From: Chimonanthus salicifolius
Lineage: Eukaryota; Streptophyta; Magnoliopsida; Laurales; Calycanthaceae
Assembly (NCBI GenBank): GCA_013350335.1
Contig: CM023540.1
Location: 25,089,175-25,153,174 of the forward strand
Reading direction: 5' to 3'
DNA length: 64,000 bases
Positions 42,801-57,800 of the stretch are shown piece by piece. The notes beneath the pieces are model-generated. The model was given only the letters and a program-made list of their open reading frames with translations, was not told the DNA's origin and did no database searches. Position 1 is the first letter of the stretch. Each line of letters opens with the position of its first letter. Position numbers and translations under genes: made by a program.

Positions 42801-45800
42801 TCTGCTATGAATAACCCTTACTCCTTAGACAGTCTATTTCCCCTTCTCCTGCCATCATCACATTTTGATTTTTTTTTTCTCCTTTTTTTTTTTGAATCAA
42901 AACTCCATTCATGTATTTACTGTTAGGAAGTAAAGAATTTGAGTCATAACCAAAAACTGACCTTGCCAACAAAGGGTCCCGATGTTGTTCTCTCGAGCTG
43001 TTAACCATGGACGGTGAAGAGAAGCAGCAATACGACAGTCTTCAGATGGCGGCAGCAACATATCCTAGGCTTTCTGTTCTGAAAAGAGAGACACGATTTT
43101 GGGGCCTTCCTGAAACGGGCCTAAACCAACAGCCTTATTCACTTCACCCTTGAGTCGGTCCTGCCGAGGGACGCATGGGACCCACAGTTACTTCTACTTC
43201 TCAGGCTAACTTAGTTGGACCCTACATTTGGGTTGGGAGCTCCTCTGGCTAGGTCCTGTAGCGGGGGAAAGAGAGAGACACAGTTTTGGAGCTCGGGCTC
43301 AGCTCCAGTTTTGTCTTTCGGTAGGCGGAGTAGGTTGCCAATAATCTATCAAAATGTTTAAATTTTTAAATAAATATTTTAAGAAATTATATTTTTATAA
43401 AAATATATAAATAACGACATTGTTAATGTATTTTTTTGTTATTTATTGGCATAGATTGCAAAGCAAAATCCTCTCACTGTCTACGAAGAATGAACTTGAA
43501 GCTTCGTACAGAAGCAATGTGCTCGTGTGCACGTGCGGTCGACATTCACAGATGCGTGCAGCTATTGGGGAAGAAAATGCAAATTTGCAATCGGAAGCAA
43601 AGGTCATGGAACATGGAAACCTAAGGTAGTCCTCGTGATTACGTGAAAGTTTTATTCATCCATTTTTAGAGCTGGTCACGGGTTCAAACTTGGTCCGAGA
43701 CAGTGTGAACAAATGCCACGACTATATCCACTTTGACTGAAAAGTGAAGACACTTACCTAAATAACTTGATTGAGTTATATTTTGACCGACGTGTCAGTC
43801 TCAAATTCAATTTTTAATATATTTTAGTCAATAATATGTTTCTTTAATAATTATCTTTAGTATTATTATATTTTTATAAAAATCTCATTTTTTTAATTTA
43901 ATCAATTTATTTTTTATTAAAAATATTCTCTTTTAAAATACCATCCAAATTTACTACAGCAACATTGTTACTTGTAAGGGATTTCTGCCTCAAGAAAGCG
44001 GGTTGTGTATCATTTACATGTATGTGTATGTGTTTCTATAATATACAAAATATTATATAAATATAGCTTAAATTAAGGTTTAGTGAAGTTCCTTCTTGAT
44101 ATTTATTACTAAGAAAGGTAAAAAAAAGTCTACCTCTAATTAAATTAGAAAAAAATACTCTTATATTCAATTGGAAACTTCTCTCTGAATTCTAATTTTG
44201 ATTAAGTGTGACTTATTCTCAACAATATGCAATCTAAGCTCATTTTAATTTTAATTTCCCTTAATTTGTTTAGAATCAATCCAATAAACAGTAAATTATT
44301 AAAATGAATGTATAATGTGTAATATTACCTTGCTTGTCTAAGTACTAATCTACTAAATGAGTTGTTGATTAATTATTTAGATATATATTTATTTAAAGAT
44401 ATAGTCCACAAAAAATCACCTTATTTAAACTAGTATAAATTATTTTTAAAATTTGATATCATAGGTTTAAAAATTAAAAGGATTATCATTTACATATTGG
44501 TGTGTAGGTATGACCTTGGATACTTATGCAGAACACCCAGTAAATGAGATGGTAATGAGTGTGTTATAAAGGTCCTTGTTTATGTAAGAGACTTACAAAA
44601 ATTACTATAATTAGGTTTCTCAATCAGTCATATTTTTAAAACCACACAATTTAAAGAAAAATAATAATTATAATTGAATAAATTTTGAGAGCTTAAAAAC
44701 GTAGTTTGATTGATCAAATAGAAGTGATTTTATTATAATCAAATTTATTGTATCAAGTTCCTATTTTTTCTTTTCATCTTACTATTCTAATATTTAATAT
44801 CAAGTTATCGATATCATTAGAAAAAAATATCCATACATATTCTCTTTTAAAATACCTTCCAAGTTTAATCCTACAGCACCATAGGATCCAAGACACATTG
44901 TTAATAGTAAGGAATTTCTGCTGCGAGAAAGCGGGTCGTGTATCATCTACATGTATGTATATGTGTTACTATAATATAAAAAATATTATATAGATATAGC
45001 TTAAATTAAAGTTAGAATGAAGTTCCTACTAGATATTTATTATTAAGAAAGGTCAAAAAAAAGTCGATGAATTGAGAGTTTCGTAATTAACTCATAATTC
45101 AACAAATACTTGAAACTATGACCCATAAACATTATTTGGCATTTATTCATTCATAATTTTTATGTGATCATAGCCGTTGTAGTGAATGATCTAGCTTGCA
45201 GCAGGTGGCCGAGATTTTTCTCTCTTTTTTTCCTTTTTACAAAAATAATTATTTAAAAAAATAAAAAAGACTGTTTTAAAAAAATTAAAAAATATAAATA
45301 TCGGCCGATATTTGGCCCAGATGTCACAGGGTGGGTGAGTGATACACGCATCAGGTACTCGCAGGGTCGGCTCTAGTCAAAAGCAGCGTAGGCCGTTGCG
45401 TAGGACTTACAGACAAAAAGGGACTCCACACATATAAACTTCTTAATATACCAATCACAAAGGGCCTCTGAAATCTCAAGTGTAGGAGTTTTGAGATTTT
45501 AGGAGATCTCAGAGCCGGCCGTGGATACTCATGACCTCTGCGCTCACCTGCCCTGACCACCATCTCTCTATCCTCACCGGTTTTGGACCTTCTTCTGGAT
45601 CTCCACTGACGATGTAGCTCCTCTGTTCAACAAGCTGCGTTGCCCAAACAAGCAATGCAAAGTGCAGACAAATGCTAAAGGCATGAGTTCAAGATGATTA
45701 AACCACCAATTAATCAGACTAAATTCATCAATTAATTACATTCACCAATGCTGATCGCATGAGCTCAAGATGAGGGTAGACTGACTATTTTCACTCCCCA

Positions 45801-48800
45801 TTTCCATATCTGTCTAGTTTTGCTTGGAGAAAGGAGAAGCAAAAGAAAAGTCTTGAGAATAGAAACAAATTAGGTAGTTAGGCTAAATGGACGGTGGCTT
45901 GGGAAAGGTGTTAAAAGACTGGGAAGGGAAATAGAACGGCTGATGGTTTTGAAAAGAGGAAAAAAAACAAATAGGGAAGTAGTCTAGGAAATGGGGAAAG
46001 AGGACATTGAAAGAGGGAGTGGCGGTGGGTGAGTGATACACGCAACAGGGTGAGTGATACACGCAACAGGTACTCATAATCTCTGCGCTCACCTTCCCTG
46101 ACCACCATCTCTCTATCCTCAACAGATCTGGACCTTCTTTCGATCTCCACTGCGGTGTAGCAACTCAACGACGACACGTTTTCCGTCCCATCCTCGTCAA
46201 CGAGCTTCGTCGCCCTCTCGCCAGCAGTCCACGATTTCAGTCGGCTGCTTCTCTTTGGTCGTCTCCTGCATCTTCTCTCTTCAGATCGGCCTGCAGCTTT
46301 TCTCAAGCCTAATTTACAGCACCCTGCTGCATTCTCTCTTACAGCACCTCTCCTCAGGCGTGAGAACCCTTCTTCTTCGGATCTCGTCTCTCCCACTCGA
46401 CTTCTCTTCGTCTTCTTCCTTCTCTCTACCGTAATCTCCGCCGCCGACACTCCTAAGAACTCTACGGCTTCCACCCCACTGTATCGCCCAAGCCCTCAGA
46501 TGCACCAACCGCCGGCCCAAATGCAACAAAAGCTGTAGCTCTGACGGCCGACTCCCTAAACGCCGCCGCCTCTCCAAACCGCCGACTCCCCAAAAGCCGC
46601 CGCCTCCCCAAAAGCTGTAGCTCATACGGCGGACTCCCCAAAACCCGCCGCCTCTCCAAAAAACCGACCCCAAAACCCGCCGCCTCTCCAAAAAAGCGAC
46701 TCTGGAACCGCCGACTCTCCGAAAGCCTCCTCTTCAAATGCCTACTCTCCGGCCGCCGATTTTCCGGAAGCCGATTCCCCGATAGCCCCCTCTCCGAAAG
46801 TCGCCTCCCCAGAAGCCGACTCCCCAAAATCCGACTCCCTTCATCCAAGTCCCCCTCAGCCGATGCTCCATCATCTTTCGGACCCGCATCCGACAGTGAA
46901 TCACCGATGACTCCTCACCTCCAACGCCCACCAATGCATCCAGTCTCAATGCCGATGCTCCAGCGCTGTATCGGACGCCGACTCTGCTGATTCTTCTAAC
47001 TATCAGATTTCACACTATTGTAATAGGAGTTAATTTCTTAAAAGAGATTAAGAAATAAATTTTACAAAAAAAAAAATATATATAAATATTTAGACGGTTT
47101 AAACAAATATGCAAAAGATTAGAAATAATCTTATGTAGTTACAAGTAAAAAGTAATTGTAAAAAAAAAAACCGATAAAAATATAAATTGAAATGTAATGA
47201 TGATGAAATAGAATGTAAAAGCATAAAGTACATATTAAATTTTTTTTTTTTCTAATGATACGAAAAGAAAAAATAGAAACTTGATATTGAAGATTATAAT
47301 AGTAAGATGAAAAGAAAAAAATATGAACTTGATGTAATAAATTTGCTTATAATAAAAGTTTATATAAATCTTTTACACAAATACATTTTATGCATTTCTT
47401 TCCCCAACTTCAATTTAATTAATTTTACATTTTTTACACCTAGTCAACCCCATTGGGAGTGAAACTGTCAAATGTACACGTGGATTTTCTCCTAATGAAA
47501 ATTCGATTCATTTACCGACTCTCTTGCACTGTCAAAGAATAGGTGGATCTTGAATTTCTTCTTAAAAAGAATAGATCCCATTCATTTACACATTTTCTTC
47601 CACTTATTTTGTCATATTTTATTGGTTTAATTTGAAATTTTGAAGGTTTGACATTAATGTTTGTTTATATAAATATGTAGGGACTTTGTTTAAGTCAAAA
47701 AGAGAATCGGGATCATACAGGTGAAGGCTGAAGGCAAATCCTCAAAGAGTTTTACACGGTCGTTGGTTGCTGTTTAAATGCAACTTGGTAGATAGATGAA
47801 AACCAAAGAGTCAAAAGATTGCCAAAATTGTAGTGAAATGGCGATTAGGATTTAGTGAGTTCTTGGTCAAGACTCAGTTAAGAGAATATAAATATTCTCT
47901 TGAAGATACTTCTATACATCTTTTAGTATTATATATCTTCTGAATAATGTTGTTTTCAAACTTTGAATTTGAGAATTTTATCTATTTTTAATTGTCTCTT
48001 TTTAACATTTTAAAGAATTTAAATTTGACTTTAAACTATTTTACTTGAGAGGTAATTCTCATCCATTTTCAATACTTTATGCAAATGAGACAACTATTTT
48101 AGGACAATTCTAAAATTCAAATGAGACGACTAAATTAAGATGGAAAAAATATTATTTTTAATAAAAATCTCATATAATCACTTAATGCTTTTGATGCTTT
48201 ATTTAATCTTTCTTAATATATTATGGCTTGAAACTTTGGAAGCATCAAAACAATGGCCTTATCCTATATTTTTTATTATTTTATTGAGCTTTTATTGTTG
48301 ATCTCCCACACGTTTCCGCCTTCCCAAGTACTTCTGTGTGTTGGTCTAGTTCATTGATGTGGATACGTGTCTTCACAAGATCGATTTAAAAATAATATTA
48401 TTGGTCATTTCATTTAAGATGTTAATATAGTATTTAGTAAAACTCTGTCATCATTATCTCAAAGATAGAAGTTTATAAAATATAAAAACTTAATTTTAAT
48501 CCATTAATTAATTCATAATACTTCTTTTATATAATGATCACACTCTGCAAAATGTTAAAATTTGCAAGTGATAAGGAAATGTGATAGTGGATGACCAATT
48601 CTCTAAAGAAAATAGCTCTCTAATTATATTTTTAGAAAAATAAGATGTTAAAAAAAAAAAATTAACCACGTGATGATAGAAAACATTTTATCATTTATAT
48701 TTTACTTTTTATTGTAAGAAAACTGTCAATGATATAAAAGAATACTTTGAAAATACTGTTTTTTATATTAGATTTTTACAATTTAGAAGAATCTTAATAA

Positions 48801-51800
48801 ACAAATGCAGGAGATTGGAATGATGATCAGAAATTCGTATTAAAAAGTGAGAATTTTAAATTTGATTTCTACTATTTTTTAAATGGTTACTCTCGATTTA
48901 TTTATTCAATGCGTGAATAAAAGAGTTTGTAAATGATTTGAAAATTAATAGAATGCTCGTGTCTGGACACTTTAGCTATTAAAAAAAATATGGAAAAGAA
49001 GTTGATTGAAGAATTAAAAAAATTGACAATTCCATTTAGATGCCCACAGATTAGATGTATATGGTGGGAGCCTCAAAAGCAAACAATAAATCTGAGTTTA
49101 TTAGAAAAGAAACTGTCCAAGCAAACAATAAATCCATGAAGAATGTGGCCAAATAATAAATCCAAGCCTAAGCCAATAATATAACCAAATTTAAACATAA
49201 AATTTTGACTTCAACTTTAGCATTGTTTGGCCCAATTACAAATTTAACCAGTTCCTTTAAGAGTTCAATTAACTTTTGACACTGACACGTCGGTCAAAAT
49301 AAGTGAGTGTAGAAATGCTAATTAGGCTAAAGGTGTTGTAGGTTTCTTGGAATGGTGGCTGGGGAACGTTGTATCAAATAGTGATACACGCGTCAGGTAC
49401 TCATCATCTCTCTGCTCACCAGATCTGGACCTTCTTCTATATCTCCACTGACGGTGTAGCTCTCCTGTTCAACAAGCTTCGCCGCCTCTCCGGAAGCCGA
49501 CTATCCAAAGCCGCCGACTCCCCGAACGCCGACTCTCCGGAAGCCGCCGACTCCCCGATAGCCGCCGGCTCTACTGAAGCCGACTCTCCAAAATCCCCCG
49601 ACTCCCCAAAACCCGCCTACTCTCCGAAAGCCGACTCTCCAAAATCCCCCGACTCCCCGAAAGCCGCCGGCTCTCAGGAAGCCGAGGACTCTCCAAAATC
49701 CCCCGACTCTCCTGAAGCCGCCGGCTCTACAGAAGCCGACTCCCCAAAAAACTGCCGACTCTCCAAACGCTGCCTCTCCGAAAGCCGCCTCCCCAAATGC
49801 CGACTCTCCGAAAGCCGACTCATCGAAACAGACTCACCAAAATCCGACGTCCCTTCATCTGAGTCCCCCTCAGCCGATGCTCCATCATCTTTCGGACCCT
49901 CATCCGACAGCGAATCACCGATGACTCCTCACCTCCAACGCCCACCGATGCATCCAGTCCCAATGCCAATGCTCCCGGCCCTGCATCCGAAGACGACACT
50001 GCTGATTCTTCTCAATCAACATGATATCAGATTTCACACACGGCTGATTCTTCTCACTCAACATGATATCAGATTTCACACTTTTAATAAATATTAAAAT
50101 TCGTTGTAGTAGGAGTTGATTTCTTAAAAAAAAATTAAGAAATAAATTTAAAATATATATATAGAAGTAAAAAGTAATTGTAAAAATAAAAATAAAAACT
50201 GATAAAAATACAAATGGAAATGTAGTTATGATGAAATAGAAAGTAGAAGCATAAAATACATATTTATGATTTTTTTTTCTAATGATACCGATGACTTGAT
50301 ATTAAAGATTAGAATAGTAAGATGAAAAAAAAAAAAACTTGATGTAATAAATTTGATTATAATAAAAGTCTATATATTCTCATAAGAAGTAAAGATTTTT
50401 TTTCAAACAAAACAAAAATACCTAAATCTTTTACACCAAATATATATATATATATATATATATAAGCCTATTTCTTGTAATTCATTGAATAGGCAGACAG
50501 GCAAAAAAATGCATGTTCCATACTCTAAAATGCATTTTATGCATTTCTTTCCTCAACTCTAATTTAATTAATTTTACATTTTTTACACCTAGTCAACCCC
50601 ATTGGGTGTGAAAATGCAAAATGTGAATGTGGATTTTCTCCTAATGAAAATTCGATTCATTTACCCTAAATGTAAATGTGGATTTTGTTCTGATTCACAA
50701 AGAGAATCCAGTGAAAGAGAATTCTCACTGAGCCTTCTTCGTCGAAAGAGGCAAAAGATTGTCAAAATTCTAGGGAAATGTCAATTAGGACTTCAGTGAG
50801 TTCTTTGTCACGACTCAGTTAAGGGAATTAATATATTCTCTTGAAGATACTTTCATACGTCTTTTACTATTATATATGTTCTAAATACTGCTGTTTTCAA
50901 GTGTTGAATTTGAGAATTTCATCTACTTTTCTATAATTATGGATTAAGATAGTTAAAGTTAGATTAATTATACTTTAGTAATTGATTTATTGTGAATGAA
51001 AAATCCTAGTTACTTAATGGGGTTTTCAAGTATTACTCATAAACAAGTGTTTTCGTCCGACATAAGAAAAATTCTATCCTGGATTGCAGACCATTGAAAT
51101 GGTGTAGCAATAATAAAAAGGGGTAATTACTGTATGACATAACAAATGGTACGACAGTATACTAGATCATTAATTTTTAAAACTTTTAACAGTAGACTTT
51201 ACAAGATCAAAGTTAAATCAATATTTTATTTTATTTTTAGTACTTGATCCAAAACAACAATGGGTAATCAGATTTGTGGTGGAAAAGTTGATTCTGAAGC
51301 CCTCTCGGGTTCCTTGGGTGGGGCCTGTACCTTCAACGTATGGACTTCCTTGCATGGGACCCTCAGTTACTTTTACTTCTCAGGCTAAGTTAGTTGGACC
51401 CTGCTTTTGGATCGGGAGCTCCTCTGGGCCAGGCGTCATGCAGCGGGGGAAAGAGAGAGACACTTCTGGAGCTCGGGCTCAAGTAGGTTGCTAGTTAAGT
51501 TCCTCAAATAGATAGGGCCCCAAGTTTATAAACTCCTTTGTTATATAGGTCCAAAATCTTAAACTCAATAAAATAGGACTAAAGTAATAAGTCCAATCAG
51601 CCAACCGTTCACCTATTTGATATGTAAATAAAATAGGGATGCAGTCGCCGGCTTACTATGTAAAAAAAATGTATAATTTTTTTTTGAGTATATAAAAGGC
51701 TCATCTTAAGAGTTTGACTAGGGCTCCTAAAATCTCAGGACCTTCTTGAAACATTCAAATTCATGTTAAAAAGATGCATTGGTACGTTAGTATGATGTGG

Positions 51801-54800
51801 GAAGATCATGCAAATAATATCGATCTTGCAATATCATGCAATACTATCCTTTCCCCCAGTGCCATGTCCTAAAATCATGAATGTGAGAATATGTTTACAA
51901 GCTAATGATTGAGAGGTTTTCACGTACTTTGAAGAATTAATTCAAGTTCCCGTCTTAGGTCGTATAAAAAAATTACAACAAAAACTTTCTTATACATGGC
52001 ATTTCAAGCTTTTGTATATAGATTTTTTATATTAGACATTAAGGTTGAATTTATTGCTATAATGTTAAGTGAGTTTAGTAAAAGATGAGATTTTTAATCT
52101 AGCAATCGTAATATAGAATTTAATGTTAATCATGGTATAAAAAATATATTTATCGGATGTCTACCTTGGACTTTCAGATCATGTGAAGCCCATAGACATG
52201 ATTTTAAACCGGGCCTTATATTTTAACTTGAAATTTACTCTGGGCCTTGGCCCAAGTTGCATTCTTAATAATTAACAAGAAGAAGACTGGAGGATTCAAC
52301 ATAGGCTTGCTGAATATGGCTAACTTGAGCTCGACCAGCCAAACAGACCTGATGGATAGCATGGGCCTGATAAAAAGCCAGAGTAGATTCACAATCTTCA
52401 CCTTGCATTTGTTTTCAATAGGGCTGCAACTCGGGTAGGGTTTTGGCCCGACCCGCATGACCCGACCCGAGAAAGCATGCGGATCGGGGTACAGTGGTTG
52501 GGCTATAGGGTCGGGTCGGGTTGAGAAAAGAAAAACCAGACCGAAATTCGGGTCGGGTTGGGCTAAGGCCTTTAAATTTCAACCCGACCCGACCCGACCC
52601 TATTTTCATAACTTAATATAAAAGGTTGCCTTACCCTCAAAGTCTCAAACCCTAGTAGAACTCTCTCTGTTCTTCTTCCTCTGTGGTTTCTCTGCTGTCA
52701 ACGGCGATTGAGAGCATACCCCGAAGTTTTATCATGGCTTGTTCCAGGTCCGTCGTCCCGACGCCACTCTGCAGAAGCGTCCCTGCTTGCCCTCTTCTCC
52801 ACCATCTCTGTTTGGATTTTCCCCAAACAACCACCATCGCCTCTACCCATTTTCCTGATCCCTCCTGCAGCCACGCCAACACCCAATCTGCCACAAGCCC
52901 TTTCTCCTCTATCTACACCTGCAACATGTCCTGCTTCCATCCAAACCCTCGACAACACTCCTGCCGTTCATGCACCCTTTCCCATTCCACGTTATCATGT
53001 TTCCAGCCCACCAGGGATGAAACTTGGTTGGAGTTTAATCCGACCCGCATGATCCGACCCGAGATTTCAGTGGATTTGAGTTATGTATTTAGGGCTACAA
53101 TTCGGTTCGGGTTGGGTCGGGTCGGGTTCACTATCTCGGGTTTTCTATTCAGGTCGGGTCAGGTTCAATATGGAGTGAGTCGGGTCAGGATTGGGTTTAT
53201 TAAAACCCGGCCTGCCAGACCCGAGTTGCAGCCCTAGTTTTCAACAATTTTGCTTGAGTTAAACTAGGATTAATGGACCTGTAACTAGCACTTAACTTGT
53301 AGGTAATTTTAAAACAATTTTTTCACTATATCTTTTATTAAATACATTACAATGTTTTGATACCGGTCACGCTTTTGGGCCTGAGCATATGTAGAAGCCC
53401 AAGTCCTAACCCGATTGTAAAGCCCAAAATATGAGATTGAAGCAAAAAGCTCAATTAGCATTCTGGTTAGAACCTAAAAATTGATGTTGGGCCCTCTCTT
53501 TTGTATGACTGAACACTTTAGGGCATGGATTAAAAATCCGGCCTATAAGTACCTGTTTTTTATTATTTTTTATAAGAAAAATAAAAAATAAAAAAGCACC
53601 AATATCCACTATTTTTTTTTTTTTACGAGAGAGAGATATCGGCCGATATCCAAGATCAAGGATATCGGTCGAGACGCCAATATCTCGGTCTCGGTGCATT
53701 TTCTACCCGTGTCACATATCGACCAATTTATATGGTTGCATCCATACAGGAGACATATAAGATGAACCGTCGAGTTATCGGTTGCAACATATCAGCTAAT
53801 ACACTATAGTATCAGCCGATACATTTTTTTAATTTTTTCAGAAAAAAACATTTTGACACTTTCGAGTTCAAATTTGCACTTGGTATGATTGTAAGAGAGT
53901 TTAAAAGCATGTTCTTCAAATAGGCACTGACTGCAGTATTAATAATGGTTCAAAACCTCGAAACTCAAATTCAATTTGAAATCCTATCGAGTCAAATAAC
54001 TCGAATTTTGGACTCAACTATAAAAATTCAGTAATATTTGTCAACTCACTCGACTCAAAGTCTTATCAAATTGAGTTAACTTGGATAGTTTTGTTTAATT
54101 TTTTTTTTTTTCCGGCTTTTAAAGTATGATACCGGTAGTAGCTTTCAATGTGCCAAGAAGTCAAATAAGTCGACCTTAAAGTCAAAGTTGGGCCAAAGCA
54201 CAACAAAGTAAGGAGTGGAAGCGCCCTTCAATTTTGATCAAGGCCAATCAATCAAGTCGGCCCCACTGCATGGACGGCTCGCTCAATGTTAAATAATCTT
54301 TGGCTAAGAAGGGAAGATGGTGACGACATGCTTTGGCAGCTTGCTGAATAGCACACATGAATATTGAAATTTGAAAGTCTATCACTATTAATTAACCTAC
54401 AAAATCTAACTTCTACTCTACAAACAGACCTTGGTTGTAGGGGTGCAAATAGATCTAGATCCGGCCCTTGGACTGTCTGGCCCAGTTTCCAAGAGTCCAT
54501 TTGTGATTTGGATCCTAGAGTCCGATAAGGACTCGTGGGCTGGATCCTAGAATCCAATAAAACACTTGGATCCACGGCAGACGGTCCATGGACAGTTCCG
54601 AAATATAAAAATAAAACGGAACTTAGTGCACAAAATCGTCTTTCCTGATCCCTCGCAAAAGGGTTCCTCTCTTGCTGCTCTCTCTCGATCTCTCTTGCTG
54701 TGCTCTCTCTCGATCTGCAAGAGGGTCTCTCTTTCTCTCTCTGGGTCTCTTTCTGTCAAGTGAGGTTCTCGATCTGCAAGAGGATCTCTCTTTCTCTCTC

Positions 54801-57800
54801 TGGGTCTCTTTCTATCAAGTTAGAAACCTCAAGCTCTACTCCTTCAATGACAAAACCCCATTCAAAAAGCTCAATCCCTTTATAATATTTTTTAACTATT
54901 ATAAAGTTTAAAGATTATTAAACAATCAAATTGGGCTAAATAAGCTTATTGGACCCTTAATGGGCGGAGGACTGTCCAATAAGCTTATTGAACCGTCCAG
55001 ATCCATATCCTAATGGATCTTGTGAAAATGGGCCGGATTGGATGGTCCAATAATGCTATTGGGCCGGATCCGGATCCATTTACACCCATACTTGGTTGTA
55101 AATGTGCCATGATGAAGCTCAGCCAAGTCCAACCCATTTTGTTGTTAGGCCCAATATTATAACCAACCTAACTTGGACATTTAGAAATTTTCAACTGTCC
55201 AGATCTATTCTGGTTAGTTTTTTGGATTGTATATGACTATTGCAGGGGTGCAAATTTGGTAAAAGGAGCTCCTCAAAATTTTTTTAAAGGTTTTATTTAA
55301 TTTTTTTGAAAAAAAATGAAAACAGCTGAGTTTTTTTTTAAAAAAATTGAAAAACCTAGATATGGGCTAATATCATCCGAGATATCGGCCTGAACCAATG
55401 GCCGATATCGAGATTTTTATAAAGCAAAAATGAAATTAATGAATATCGAGCCGATACATCTCGCTGATATAGGTCGATATCCATTCGTATCGGCTGAGAT
55501 TTTCTTCCCTGGAATATTGACATGGGCCTTGTTGGGCCCAATGTTATTGTTCTACAAAATTTCCTCTTATAATTTAAATTGTTCTCTTGTTTCCAATATC
55601 CTATATCATCTATAAAAAAAACTACGTTACAAGACCACATCTTATATATCTGAAATATATAAAGTTTTACTATAAATTGATAACACAAATCATATAATCT
55701 TGATCTTTAAATTTTGACGAGTAAAGATTATTGGTTTTTAAAATTTAAAATCGAGTGTAATGATCAAATAAAGGTGAAGCTTAACACACAAACTACTCGC
55801 ATAATTCTCTTTATGTCACATCAAACTATATGAACTCTAAAATCTATTTGAGGATATGTCTCATTAGTATATCTCGAGTCAGAAAATCTGATAGAACTTT
55901 ATTTCTATCCACACAATAAAAAGCTAGCAGAGAAATCAAACTTAGTTCTCCTATGTAAGAGAGACTTAGTTTATGCGCAATCAAACTTATAAGAAAATGA
56001 GGAATGTTTGGAGTCTTCTACACCATGGAGCCTGTTAATTCTCACCCAAGCTCAAAGAGAATATTGAAATGTCCAATACGAAGTTTAAAATATTTTAAAA
56101 ATTGAATCATAAATTAAATCATTCTTAATCACAGTTTGGATTAATTAGGTTTGCTTATCGAGTAAAATTACTTTGAACCATTTTAAATTATGATGTCGAT
56201 ATAACATCATAATAGCATGATACATTATTATATTTAAAAATATTTTTTTAAGAAATATAAATAATTAGAAATCACATTGCAAGTGTGATACTTTGACAAG
56301 AAGAAAATGATGTTTTAAATAAAAGAGAAGAGAAAAATAAAATAAATAAAAATCATATTAGGTTTTAGACAAATCGAACTGTCTAAAATGGACTAATAGG
56401 CCAACAACAGCTAGAAGTAGGGATTTAAAAAACGCCCGGGCCGATATATCGGCCGATATTTTTATCTCTCCTCTCGATATCGACATTTTCTCTCTCCTCC
56501 GATATCGGAACCGTGAAAAAACCGCAAAAAACCATGACGAACCGCGAAGAACCTCAAAAAATCGCAAAAAACCGTGAAAGCCGTATCCTGACGAACCGTT
56601 ACGAACCATGACGAGCCGCAAAAAACCGTTAAAAACCGCAAAAAACCATGAAAGTTGTATCCTGGCGAACCGTGATGAATTGCAAAAAACCGTTAAAAAC
56701 CGCAAAAAACCGTATCGGTGTTTTTAAAAAAAATAAAAAGTTAAATACCGATATTTATGAATATCGGCCATATCGGCCGATAATACTACTGTACGGCCGA
56801 TACATATCGTATCGGCCGATATTGTTCGGTTTGAAAAAAACCGATATATATCAGGCCGATACGATATGTATCGGCCGATATTTGAACCTTTGGCTAGAAG
56901 TACATGGGCCATGTCCTAGATTCCCATCACTGTATAAGTGCTAGGTTATGAACCCTAAGGGATTGGTCTGACGGTCGAGACGTCTGCTTCAAGAAGAGGA
57001 GTTTTGAGTTCAATTCATACTCAATTCGAACGAACCACTCTCTATAGTTGCGGACATAGTATGTGAAGAATTGGGAGAATTGTACATATCTCAGAGATTA
57101 GTGTAAAATTCTTTAAGAGTGAGACGTCTAGACACCTTAATAAAAAAAAAAGTAGACCATTCCAATGGGGAGATAATGTTTCAAGCCAAGATTTCTAACT
57201 TGGCGGATCCCACTTTCTTGTTTTTTAGAGTGGGAACCTTTTTCACATGTCAATCGATCTAAAATAGGATCTGCCAATAGACTCATGGTGGGACCTAGTT
57301 CTTATGTTGATTTACCAAATGTGGGGTCCAACTATGCATCAATAAGATCCAAAGTGGAATCAATTTCATTTTTGTGGGCCAAAAGTGGGACTCATTTCAT
57401 CCACAAACTGAGACCCACTCGTGTAAAATGTGACTCTTTTATGAACAAATAAAGCCCACAAGTCGCTGAAGTCATCGGCTTCCTTGTCAGCCGGCCATGG
57501 CGCAATGGACGGTAATGGGTGGGCATATCACCTAAGGACAGCGACGGTCCGCCGCTCGTGTTGCCGGCAGCCGCCATATCACCTATGTAACATGCTAAAT
57601 ATGCATAATAGTTATAAAATTCTAAACTTCTCATGCATCAAAATTTGATGAGAAGTAGTTGACGTGGAGAAAAATGGGGAATAATTTTGTAAAGGGAATG
57701 ACTTTGTCGACTAGGGGTGATGGTAGCCACCTTCCGACCAACTATTTCTATTATCTAATATTCTTTATTTTTAAGAAGATAGGCTAGGGCAACACACTAG